In this document: piece after piece, positions 57,722 to 64,000 of the stretch
How positions within the stretch are numbered: position 1 is the first letter of the stretch
Layout of the letters: each line of letters starts with the position of its first letter
From: Desulfovibrio sp.
Lineage (GTDB): Bacteria; Desulfobacterota; Desulfovibrionia; Desulfovibrionales; Desulfovibrionaceae
NCBI RefSeq assembly: GCF_019424165.1
Contig: NZ_JAHZAA010000001.1
Location: forward strand, 62,001-126,000
DNA: 64,000 nt
Direction: 5' to 3'
Program-made: the position numbers and the translations under genes
Notes under the pieces: model-generated
The model's input: only the letters and a program-made list of their open reading frames with translations
What the model was told of the DNA's origin: nothing
Databases searched by the model: none

Positions 57722-58711
57722 CTACACCCCCATTTTTTCGCGTACCAGGCTCATGGTCCGGCAGGCAAAGGCGCGGGCGCGCTCATTGCCGTGGGCAAGA
57801 ATTTCATCCACCCGGGCGGGGTTGGCATCAAGTACGGCGCGGCGTTCCTGAAGGGGCGTCAGGAATGTTTCAAGATTTTTGAGGAATATTTTTTTGCAGT
57901 CCACACAGCCCAGGGTCGCGCCGGTGCAGCCCTGGCGGATATCTGCCTGTTCTTCGGCGCTGCTCAAAAGCACATGGTAGGGAAAGAGGTTACAGACATC
58001 AGGATTGCCGGGGTCAGACTTGCGCAGACGGGCCTTGTCTGTAAACATTCCACGCACTTTTTCCTGAATATCCGTCATATTGTCGGAAAGGAAAATACCG
58101 TTGTTGTAGCTTTTTGACATCTTGCGCCCGTCAAGGCCGGGGCATTTGGCTGCCGGGGTGAGCATGGCCTTGGGCTCGGGCAGCAGGTCGCCACCGTAAA
58201 GATAGTTAAAGCGCCGGGCTATCTCGCGGGTCAGCTCCATATGGGGCAACTGGTCTTCGCCCACAGGCACGCCGTGGGGGCGGTACATGAGAATATCCGC
58301 CGCCATAAGCACAGGGTAGCACAAAAAGCCCGCGTTGCCGAGATCCTTGTTGCTGATCTGTTGCTGCTGTTCCTTGTAAGTGGGGTTGCGCTCAAGCCAG
58401 GACACGGGCGTGATCATAGAGAGCAACAGCGAAAGTTCGGCATGTTCCTTTACCGCAGACTGGCGGAAGATCACGCAGTCTTCGGGGTTGAGGCCCGCAC
58501 CCACCCAATCCTTGACCATTTCGCGGATATTCTGGCCGACCTTGGACGGGTCGGCATAGTCGCTGGTGAGGGCATGCCAGTCTGCCACAAAAAAGTAGGC
58601 TTCTTCTGTGTGTTGCAGTTCAACCCAGTTTTTCAGCACGCCGAAGTAGTGGCCGAGGTGCAGGGGGCCGGTGGGCCGCATGCCGGAAACAGTGCGCAGT
58701 TCTTTGCTCAT
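57722..58711 (-). CDS. trpS: Tryptophanyl-tRNA synthetase
   Basis: A 329-residue class-I synthetase. The HIGH-type motif is TGPLHLGHYFG and the KMSKS motif is GRKMSKSYNNGIF. The family start TVSGMRPTG is present. A Cys-containing segment (TLGCVDCKK) in the C-terminal domain is seen in many bacterial TrpRS enzymes. Start chosen at MSKELRTVSG, with AGGA upstream; an earlier ATG would add 17 hydrophobic residues unlike the family. ruvX follows directly, and the site-2 protease gene ends 19 bases upstream. Confidence 0.96.
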   Translation of the reverse strand: MSKELRTVSGMRPTGPLHLGHYFGVLKNWVELQHTEEAYFFVADWHALTSDYADPSKVGQNIREMVKDWVGAGLNPEDCVIFRQSAVKEHAELSLLLSMITPVSWLERNPTYKEQQQQISNKDLGNAGFLCYPVLMAADILMYRPHGVPVGEDQLPHMELTREIARRFNYLYGGDLLPEPKAMLTPAAKCPGLDGRKMSKSYNNGIFLSDNMTDIQEKVRGMFTDKARLRKSDPGNPDVCNLFPYHVLLSSAEEQADIRQGCTGATLGCVDCKKIFLKNLETFLTPLQERRAVLDANPARVDEILAHGNERARAFACRTMSLVREKMGV

Positions 58712-58730
58712 GAAAAACAGTCCTTTGAAA

Positions 58731-59405
58731 TTATAAAATGCCCAGCAGAGACAGCAGGCCACGGGCGCTGCCGCTCACCAGCGGACCCAGCACCATGCCC
58801 AGCAGGCCGGTAAACAGCAGGCCCAGCAGGATGATAAAGCCGAAGCGTTCGACGCTCAGGTAGCGCAAGGCCGCATTGAATGGCAGAAAATAGGCCACAA
58901 CCTTGCTTCCGTCCAGCGGCGGGATGGGCAGCAGGTTAAGCCAGCCCAGGCCGAAATTGATGATGACCCCCGCCTGCATGGACTTGAGGGCAAAGATGTA
59001 GAAATTGCTGTACTGCCACTCAATGGGCGGAAAAAAGTTCAGCGTAAGCCGCAGCAGCACACCGAAAATCCCCGCCAGAATAAAGTTGGTCAGCGGTCCC
59101 GCCAGGGCCACCAGCATCATGCCCTTGGCCGGGTCACGAAAGTAGCGCGGATTGACGGGTACGGGCTTGGCCCAGCCGAAAACAAAGGAGCCGCTGAGGC
59201 TTGTAAGCCCGAAGACCATAAGCCCCATAGGGTCGATGTGCGGCAGCGGGTTGAGGGTCAGCCGCCCCATCATGCGGGCCGTGGGGTCGCCACAGCGGGC
59301 GGCGACCCATCCGTGGGCCACTTCGTGCAGAATGATGCCCAGCAGGGCGGGAACCGCCGCGATGGACAGGGTGTTCAGGGCCTGGGCTATATCTATATTA
59401 AACAT
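58731..59405 (-). CDS. Site-2 protease family zinc metalloprotease (M50)
   Basis: A 224-residue membrane protease. The zinc motif HEVAHGWVAA follows an N-terminal helix. The second catalytic motif NLLPIPPLDGSKV lies near the C-terminus, giving the Asp ligand. About five membrane segments are visible. It is the short S2P type without a PDZ domain, whose members cut membrane-bound substrates of unknown identity. Start at MFNIDIAQAL, because a longer reading would overlap the ThiS-like gene and add an Arg-rich segment; no strong ribosome site is visible. Confidence 0.9.
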   Translation of the reverse strand: MFNIDIAQALNTLSIAAVPALLGIILHEVAHGWVAARCGDPTARMMGRLTLNPLPHIDPMGLMVFGLTSLSGSFVFGWAKPVPVNPRYFRDPAKGMMLVALAGPLTNFILAGIFGVLLRLTLNFFPPIEWQYSNFYIFALKSMQAGVIINFGLGWLNLLPIPPLDGSKVVAYFLPFNAALRYLSVERFGFIILLGLLFTGLLGMVLGPLVSGSARGLLSLLGIL

Positions 59406-59470
59406 GGTTGGCGGGTACCATTTTCCCTGCGGCGCAGCAAGCGCGGCCACGCCGATGAAGGTTGGGCGGG

Positions 59471-59776
59471 TTAGCCGGAAGAAGCCACCTTGCGCACCAG
59501 CACCTGGTCGCCGGGCCATATGCGCCTGTCAGGGGTGAGCAACTGGCCGTCACGAGCCACAAGGGCGGTTTCTTCCGCAAGGCCCAGGGCTGCGAGCAAC
59601 TGGCGCGAAGTTTTGGGCCTGGGCAGGGAGAGGTGTTTTTCTTCAGGCTGTAAAAGCACAACGATGCGCGCGCCCGTGTGCTCGGGCTTGACTACCTGGC
59701 AATGGGCGGGAATTTCCACCGGGGCGCGTTCGTAGCGGCGGCCTTCATCTTGCGGTTTTGCGGATGCTTCTGTCAT
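59471..59776 (-). CDS. ThiS/MoaD-like ubiquitin-fold protein ending in SG
   Basis: A 101-residue protein. The C-terminal 65 residues follow the ThiS/MoaD pattern: LLAALGLAEETALVARDGQLLTPDRRI and a closing GDQVLVRKV. Sulfur-carrier members end in GG for activation as a thiocarboxylate, but this one ends ASSG, so carrier chemistry is doubtful unless a single Gly suffices. The N-terminal 30 residues are polar. A strong AAGGAG ribosome site fixes the start. It lies within a minus-strand block, after a C_GCAxxG_C_C protein gene. Possible roles include a structural or regulatory subunit. Confidence 0.82.
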   Translation of the reverse strand: MTEASAKPQDEGRRYERAPVEIPAHCQVVKPEHTGARIVVLLQPEEKHLSLPRPKTSRQLLAALGLAEETALVARDGQLLTPDRRIWPGDQVLVRKVASSG

Positions 59777-59799
59777 GGGAACTCCTTGTACCCGTAGTC

Positions 59800-60252
59800 T
59801 TAAAGATATTCTTCCAGCAGGCCGCAGGTGGCGCAGACCAGCGGGGCGCATACTGTCGTAAAAAGGCTTTTTTCCACAATAAGGGCGCGTTCTTCGGGGA
59901 CGGTAAGGTCATGCCCCAGTATCTCCCGGCAAAGAAGGCCGCCGTGGGAACGGGCAAAGGCCGTCATAAAGGCGTCGCGGCGGGAATAAAGGTTCCGTTT
60001 GCGCTCGCGGGAGCAGGGACCGCCGCAGCCGTGCGCCAGGCCAAGAACCATGAGCGCTCCGGTAACGCAGCCGCAGGTGGCGGCCTGCCCCATGCCCGAG
60101 CCGAAGCAGGACGCAGCGCGCATGGCCTCGTTCGTTTGCAGGCCAAACCGTTCGGAAAAATGGGCAAAAACCTGCTGGGCGCAGATAATGCCCATGCCGA
60201 AGTTTTCCTGTGCCTCGGCAAGCTCCATGCCCTCATGTGTGCGCTGTTCCAT
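59800..60252 (-). CDS. C_GCAxxG_C_C family probable redox protein
   Basis: A 150-residue cytoplasmic protein. The family Cys pattern is spread through the sequence: GMGIICAQQV, AASCFGSGMGQAATCGCVTGAL, HGCGGPC and VCAPLVCATCG. These proteins are common in anaerobes and are thought to bind metal or take part in redox reactions; no exact function is established. I start at MEQRTHEGM; longer in-frame reading would run through the upstream membrane-protein gene in a shifted frame. Gene spacing suggests it is cotranscribed with the ThiS-like gene. Confidence 0.88.
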   Translation of the reverse strand: MEQRTHEGMELAEAQENFGMGIICAQQVFAHFSERFGLQTNEAMRAASCFGSGMGQAATCGCVTGALMVLGLAHGCGGPCSRERKRNLYSRRDAFMTAFARSHGGLLCREILGHDLTVPEERALIVEKSLFTTVCAPLVCATCGLLEEYL

Positions 60253-60290
60253 CAATATACCTGCATGCGGTGCTGCCGCACAGTCCGGGG

Positions 60291-61280
60291 TCAGGCCCCG
60301 GCATAGTAGTAGAGAGCGGTCACAACCGTCATGCTGGCTGCCCGCAGGCCCTGGTTGGCCAGAATAAGCCGCAGTGCCAGTGCGGGACGGAAAAAGCCGG
60401 AATAGGACGGCAGTTGATGGCGTATGGCGCGCATGGGCGTGGACAGGATATTGCCCACCATAAGGGCCAGCACTACGTCGCGGGCGGAAAGGCCGCCTGT
60501 TTGCAGTACGCTGCCTGCCGCGCCCAGCGCCGCACCCAGTTCCGCCGCCAGATGCAGTACGATAATGCCCATAGCCTGCGGCTTCAAGAAGGAAAGCCAG
60601 GCCATATGCTGCGAAAGCCACTGCTCTGCCAGGGCGAAGTAGCCGAACTGCTGCAGCAGATACATAAGCACGTAGATGGGCGCGGTAAAGTAGACCAGCT
60701 TGGGCAGGCGGCGGGTAAACCGCTTCCATGCCTTGCGCAGGGCTGCGGGCCAGTCGGTTTTTTCGTTGCTGTCGGCCTTGCAGGCCGCACAGCCCGGCGG
60801 CGGGGGCGGTAGCAGATGCCGGGCCAGCACCACGGTAAAGGCCGTGCGCCCCACGGCGGCCAGCAGGGTAAGCCCCACATAGATGATGGCGGGTGTACCC
60901 AGTACAGGCCATGTGAGCAGGAATATGGTGGGGGTATGCACCATATAGGCGGGCAGGCTGTTGAAAAGATTCGCCAGCATAAGTTCCCTGTCCGACAGTT
61001 CGCCCATGTTATGGCTGTCGGACAAAAGGCCGTTGGCTGCCGCTGGAGAAACAAAGGCCAGGGAAAATCCGGCCCCGGCCACTTCGCGCAGGTGGGCCAG
61101 CCGTGCCAGGGGGGCTGCCAGCCGTGCCAGATGGCGCGTCCAGCGCAGGGCCTCCAGCACATTGGCAATGAGCAGTCCGGCGGCCATACCCATAAGCAGG
61201 CGTAAAAGCGGCCAGCCCAGGGCATGCCAGAGAGCTGCCAGGGAAAAGGCGTTTTCTGCGGTGGAAGGACTTATGGGCAT
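60291..61280 (-). CDS. Nucleoside-recognition (Gate) domain membrane protein
   Basis: A 329-residue polytopic inner-membrane protein with about eight hydrophobic segments and two Gate-like halves separated by a hydrophilic loop (PPPPPGCAACKADSNEK). The conserved patterns FSLAFVSPAAANGLL and the later MVGNILSTPMRAIRHQLP fit the nucleoside-recognition/SpmA-like family. Members probably transport small molecules, but the substrates are mostly unknown. The loop holds a CAAC Cys pair that might bind metal. It begins the block that runs to the small gene at 55992. Confidence 0.85.
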   Translation of the reverse strand: MPISPSTAENAFSLAALWHALGWPLLRLLMGMAAGLLIANVLEALRWTRHLARLAAPLARLAHLREVAGAGFSLAFVSPAAANGLLSDSHNMGELSDRELMLANLFNSLPAYMVHTPTIFLLTWPVLGTPAIIYVGLTLLAAVGRTAFTVVLARHLLPPPPPGCAACKADSNEKTDWPAALRKAWKRFTRRLPKLVYFTAPIYVLMYLLQQFGYFALAEQWLSQHMAWLSFLKPQAMGIIVLHLAAELGAALGAAGSVLQTGGLSARDVVLALMVGNILSTPMRAIRHQLPSYSGFFRPALALRLILANQGLRAASMTVVTALYYYAGA

Positions 61281-61350
61281 GGTATTGCGGTGTTGCGGCT
61301 TATGCCCGGAGCGCGGCGACAGGCCAGCGCCCGGACACGGTGGTTATCTG

Positions 61351-61821
61351 TCAGGGTTTATAGCCTGTATCCGGCGGCAGGTCACGGCGGCTTGCCTGGG
61401 CGCGGGCCAAAACGTCGCAACGTTCATTTTCAGGATGCCCGGCGTGTCCTTTGAGCCAGTGAAAGCTTACCTTGTGCTGGCGCAGCAGGGGCAGCATGCG
61501 CTGCCACAGGTCTACATTGAGCACAGGTTTTTTATCGGACTTGACCCAGTTTTTTTTCACCCATCCCCACAGCCAGCCCTTGCTCACACTGTCGCACACA
61601 TAGCGGGAGTCTGTGTACAGGTCCACGGTGCAGGGGTTTTTGAGCAGGGCCAGGGCCTCAATGACGGCCAGCATTTCCATGCGGTTATTGGTGGTCAGGG
61701 CGTACCCGCCGGAGAATTCCTTGCGGTGGTCGCCCTCGTCCAGCCTGAGGATGGCGGCCCAGCCGCCGGGGCCGGGATTGCCGAGACAGGAGCCGTCAGT
61801 GTGAATGGTCACGTTTTGCAT
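61351..61821 (-). CDS. rnhA: Ribonuclease HI
   Basis: A 156-residue nuclease that degrades RNA in RNA-DNA hybrids, removing primers and R-loops. The catalytic residues are all present: Asp9 (IHTDGSCLGNPG), Glu49 (NNRMEM), Asp71 (YTDSRYV) and Asp136 (ENERCDVLAR), with the His in GHAGHPEN. Length equals that of E. coli RNase HI. It stands 70 bases upstream of the nucleoside-recognition gene on the same strand, so it may be cotranscribed with that block. Confidence 0.97.
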   Translation of the reverse strand: MQNVTIHTDGSCLGNPGPGGWAAILRLDEGDHRKEFSGGYALTTNNRMEMLAVIEALALLKNPCTVDLYTDSRYVCDSVSKGWLWGWVKKNWVKSDKKPVLNVDLWQRMLPLLRQHKVSFHWLKGHAGHPENERCDVLARAQASRRDLPPDTGYKP

Positions 61822-62067
61822 TGTATTCCTTGAAAATCATGAATTGGCACGCGCCGTTCCGCCCCTGGCGAGAGTGCGGCACGGTGTGACGCGGATGGCG
61901 CGGGGCAGGAGGTGTCAGCTTTATGGCGCGGGCACGGCACGGCGCAGCATACACGGCATGGGGGCGGGGGGCAATGCGCCTTCGCGGCATCCATAGCACG
62001 AAAAACCGGCCTTTTCCTTTTGAGGAAAGGGCCGGGCGGTGTTTGACAGGTTGGGCCGCGGGGCGGA
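61822..62067. other. Spacer between rnhA and the chemotaxis receptor gene
   Basis: Contains the terminator of the receptor gene near 62006-62035 and the rnhA promoter region. No gene is recognised. Confidence 0.6.
62001..62035 (-). terminator. Intrinsic terminator of the chemotaxis receptor gene
   Basis: CCGGCCCTTTCCT and AGGAAAAGGCCGG (as read on the minus strand) form a long stem with one mismatch, followed by TTTTT. It lies about 30 bases after the receptor stop codon. Confidence 0.9.
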
Positions 62068-63813
62068 TCAGGCCCGCTTGAGGGAGTCGATTATCCGGGC
62101 CAGTTCCTGGGCCTGGGCAGCCAGGTCGGAAACGGCCTTGCTGGCCTCACCCATGGCCTGGGCGGTTTCACCGGCAATGGTGTTGACGTGCTCCACAGAG
62201 CGGGCGATTTCTTCAGATGAGGCTGACTGCTGCTCGCTGGCCGTGGCGATGCTGCGTACCTGATCGGCCGTCTGTTCGGCCAGGCCGAGGATTTCTTTCA
62301 GCGCGTCGCCGCTGCGCAAGGAGAATTCTGTAGCCAGGTTTACCTTGTCCACCGCGGCATCCATGCGGCGCACACCATCATGGGAGCTTTCCTGAATGGC
62401 GCGGATGGCCCTGCCCACATCCAGAGTGGAGGCCATGGTTTTTTCTGCCAGTTTACGCACTTCATCGGCCACCACGGCAAAGCCGCGCCCGGCATCTCCT
62501 GCCCTGGCCGCTTCAATGGCCGCATTGAGGGCCAGCAGGTTTGTCTGGTCCGCGATGTCGGAAATGACAGTCATGATTTCGTTGATGGCCTGCGCATGCG
62601 CGGAAAGTTCATCCATACTGGTTTTAAGGGCCATAGTGTCGCTTTGCACATCGCTGATGGCTGTCTGGCACTGTGAGGTTATCTGTTCGCCTTCGCGGGC
62701 TTTCTGTTGCGTAGCGCCCGAAAGATCTGCTCCGGACGAGGCGTTTCTGGCGACCTCAAGCACGGTGACATTCATTTCTTCCACAGCGGTGGCCGTGTCT
62801 GCAATGCGGCCTGCCTGCTGTGCCGCGCCATGAGAAGACTGCTCGATCTGGGCTGAAAGTTCTTCAGAAGCGGAGGCAATGATATTGACCACGCCTTCAA
62901 GCTGGGCGGCGGCGTCAAGCAGGCCTTCGCGGCGGGCGTTTTCCGCCCTGGCCTGGGCTTCTTCAGCGGCATGCTGCGCTCCTGCGGCCTTTTCAGCGGC
63001 TTCCTGCGCCCGGCGCGATTCTTCCTGCGCACGCTCGATGTTTGCCTTCAGGGCGCTGACCATGGCTACAATGGCCTTGTACACGCCTTCTTTGGCGTTG
63101 CCGTCGTCCACATTGTAGTCACCCTGCACAACGCGGCCGGCAATGCTGTTGAGCTCGCCGGGGTCCTTGCCCAGCTGCTTGTGCGTGCTCCGTATGATGA
63201 GCACCACGGTAAGCGTGCCGGCGATAAGCCCGGCCGCAAGCAGAATGATGATCAGATTTTTCGATGTGGCGTACAGGTCATCGCATTCCTTGCTGGCCGC
63301 GTTGCTGCCCTCGGTGTTGATGCGTACCAGTGTTGCAAGGGATTCACGTCCCTGTTCATAAATCCCGCGGGACTGCACACGGAAAAGCTGCAGGGCCTGA
63401 TCCAGACTGTTGCTGTCAGCCATTTGTGTAATGCGGGAGCTGAGATCTGAATATTCCTTCCACTGCCGCGAAAAGGTTTCATACGCCTGGCGTTCCTGCG
63501 CAGAGCCGATAAGGGGTATGTACCGTGCGGCAATGGCAGAAAGGCTTTTTTGCGAGCTTTCCATGCGGGTTTTATATACCTGCCGGTACTCATCCGTTGG
63601 GGGTGTTGTGATGAACAGGGCTTCGGCCAGCCGGTAATCAGAGGCGATGATGTTAAGTTCCATGGCGCAACGTGTAGACGGTAGCCATTCGTAACTCAGC
63701 TCTGTTGAACCGCCATTGATTTTTGCCATTTGCACGAGACTGAATGTACCGAGAATGGCAATGAGCAGTAACAGGAATGCCGACATGAGTGAAAGCTTTA
63801 CTCCAAGCTTCAT
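62068..63813 (-). CDS. Methyl-accepting chemotaxis protein
   Basis: A 581-residue transmembrane receptor. A first membrane helix (about 8-28) and a periplasmic four-helix-bundle sensor (about 35-185, 4HB_MCP type) are followed by a second helix near 187-208. A HAMP-like segment comes next, and then a long cytoplasmic coiled coil rich in Ala, Glu and Gln. The signalling tip has the conserved hairpin SDIADQTNLLALNAAIEAAR and GRGFAVVADEVRKLAE. It relays ligand binding to CheA/CheW. No Che genes are adjacent. No C-terminal CheR-docking pentapeptide (NWETF type) is visible. Confidence 0.95.
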   Translation of the reverse strand: MKLGVKLSLMSAFLLLLIAILGTFSLVQMAKINGGSTELSYEWLPSTRCAMELNIIASDYRLAEALFITTPPTDEYRQVYKTRMESSQKSLSAIAARYIPLIGSAQERQAYETFSRQWKEYSDLSSRITQMADSNSLDQALQLFRVQSRGIYEQGRESLATLVRINTEGSNAASKECDDLYATSKNLIIILLAAGLIAGTLTVVLIIRSTHKQLGKDPGELNSIAGRVVQGDYNVDDGNAKEGVYKAIVAMVSALKANIERAQEESRRAQEAAEKAAGAQHAAEEAQARAENARREGLLDAAAQLEGVVNIIASASEELSAQIEQSSHGAAQQAGRIADTATAVEEMNVTVLEVARNASSGADLSGATQQKAREGEQITSQCQTAISDVQSDTMALKTSMDELSAHAQAINEIMTVISDIADQTNLLALNAAIEAARAGDAGRGFAVVADEVRKLAEKTMASTLDVGRAIRAIQESSHDGVRRMDAAVDKVNLATEFSLRSGDALKEILGLAEQTADQVRSIATASEQQSASSEEIARSVEHVNTIAGETAQAMGEASKAVSDLAAQAQELARIIDSLKRA

Positions 63814-64000
63814 TTGTTCCCCCGAATAGTGTGATAATAGCCTGTTTTTTTCTTATATCTGGCATAAAAATGAATGGTGCAGTTTTGTTTTTTCATGCAG
63901 TATTCTTTTTTATAAGCCGATATTTTATTGTGTATATAATTTTGGGGCAGATTTTTTGTGATGTTTATTATTGTTGTAGTCTATTATCGGAATAATTACT
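63814..64000. other. AT-rich upstream region of the chemotaxis receptor gene
   Basis: A markedly AT-rich region that should carry the receptor promoter. Runs of T and A and several TATAAT-like hexamers on the minus strand are present, but I cannot pick one with confidence. The window ends here. Confidence 0.5.

Overview
The window looks like the replication-origin region of a Desulfovibrio-type sulfate or sulfite reducer (Desulfobacterota). This rests on the moderately high G+C content, the style of the long intergenic hairpins, a predicted (2R)-sulfolactate sulfo-lyase that would release sulfite, a C_GCAxxG_C_C redox protein, late cobalamin genes and the gene set around dnaA-dnaN-gyrB-gyrA. 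Gene direction changes around 17.5-17.9 kb: minus-strand genes dominate on the left and plus-strand genes run from dnaA to about 36 kb. DnaA-box-like sites lie directly upstream of dnaA. Both points suggest that oriC is at 17468-17947. No rRNA, tRNA, CRISPR array, IS element or prophage was recognised.

Left arm (1-17.5 kb). The minus-strand genes are a membrane diguanylate cyclase, glmS, a PpiD-like periplasmic chaperone and a GAF/sigma-54 activator. Divergent from the activator, behind a near-perfect -24/-12 promoter, lies a plus-strand catabolic cluster: a two-subunit UxaA-family lyase (best match SuyA/SuyB), a dicarboxylate-type symporter and an RraA-family aldolase/decarboxylase, with hairpins between the units. 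Next come a zinc-ribbon ORF with no normal start codon, a second sigma-54 activator whose receiver lacks its phospho-acceptor Asp, the divergent nickel-pincer cofactor gene larB, a small protein of unknown function and an M23 peptidase.

Origin and right arm (17.5-36 kb). This holds dnaA, dnaN, gyrB and gyrA, then a TPR lipoprotein, purF, hisS, aspS, def-fmt, a DUF116 protein and rsmB. A parS-like site (15/16) lies inside fmt, and a second, weaker one lies upstream of parA. A small structured transcript may lie between fmt and the DUF116 gene.

Segregation and accessory region (36-55 kb). parB and parA lie on the minus strand, separated by an oppositely oriented gene for a small putative zinc protein. 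A single-domain response regulator, a DsbA-like protein, a MerR-like regulator flanked by two long gene-poor stretches, and an NlpC/P60 lipoprotein follow. The most unusual gene encodes a 1177-residue fusion of an Endonuclease Q-like PHP/zinc module to a UvrD-type helicase. After it come a TrmN6-like methyltransferase, a U32 peptidase-family protein with an Arg/Asp-rich insert, a UDP-glucuronate epimerase, an unknown membrane protein and two cobalamin genes (cobH/cbiC and cobB/cbiA).

Right end (56-64 kb). A tight minus-strand block runs from a nucleoside-recognition membrane protein through a C_GCAxxG_C_C protein, a ThiS/MoaD-like protein ending in SG, a site-2 protease, trpS, ruvX and mltG to a small unknown protein, and ends at a 40-bp hairpin. 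rnhA and a methyl-accepting chemotaxis protein complete the window. All assignments come from reading motifs; no database search was run.
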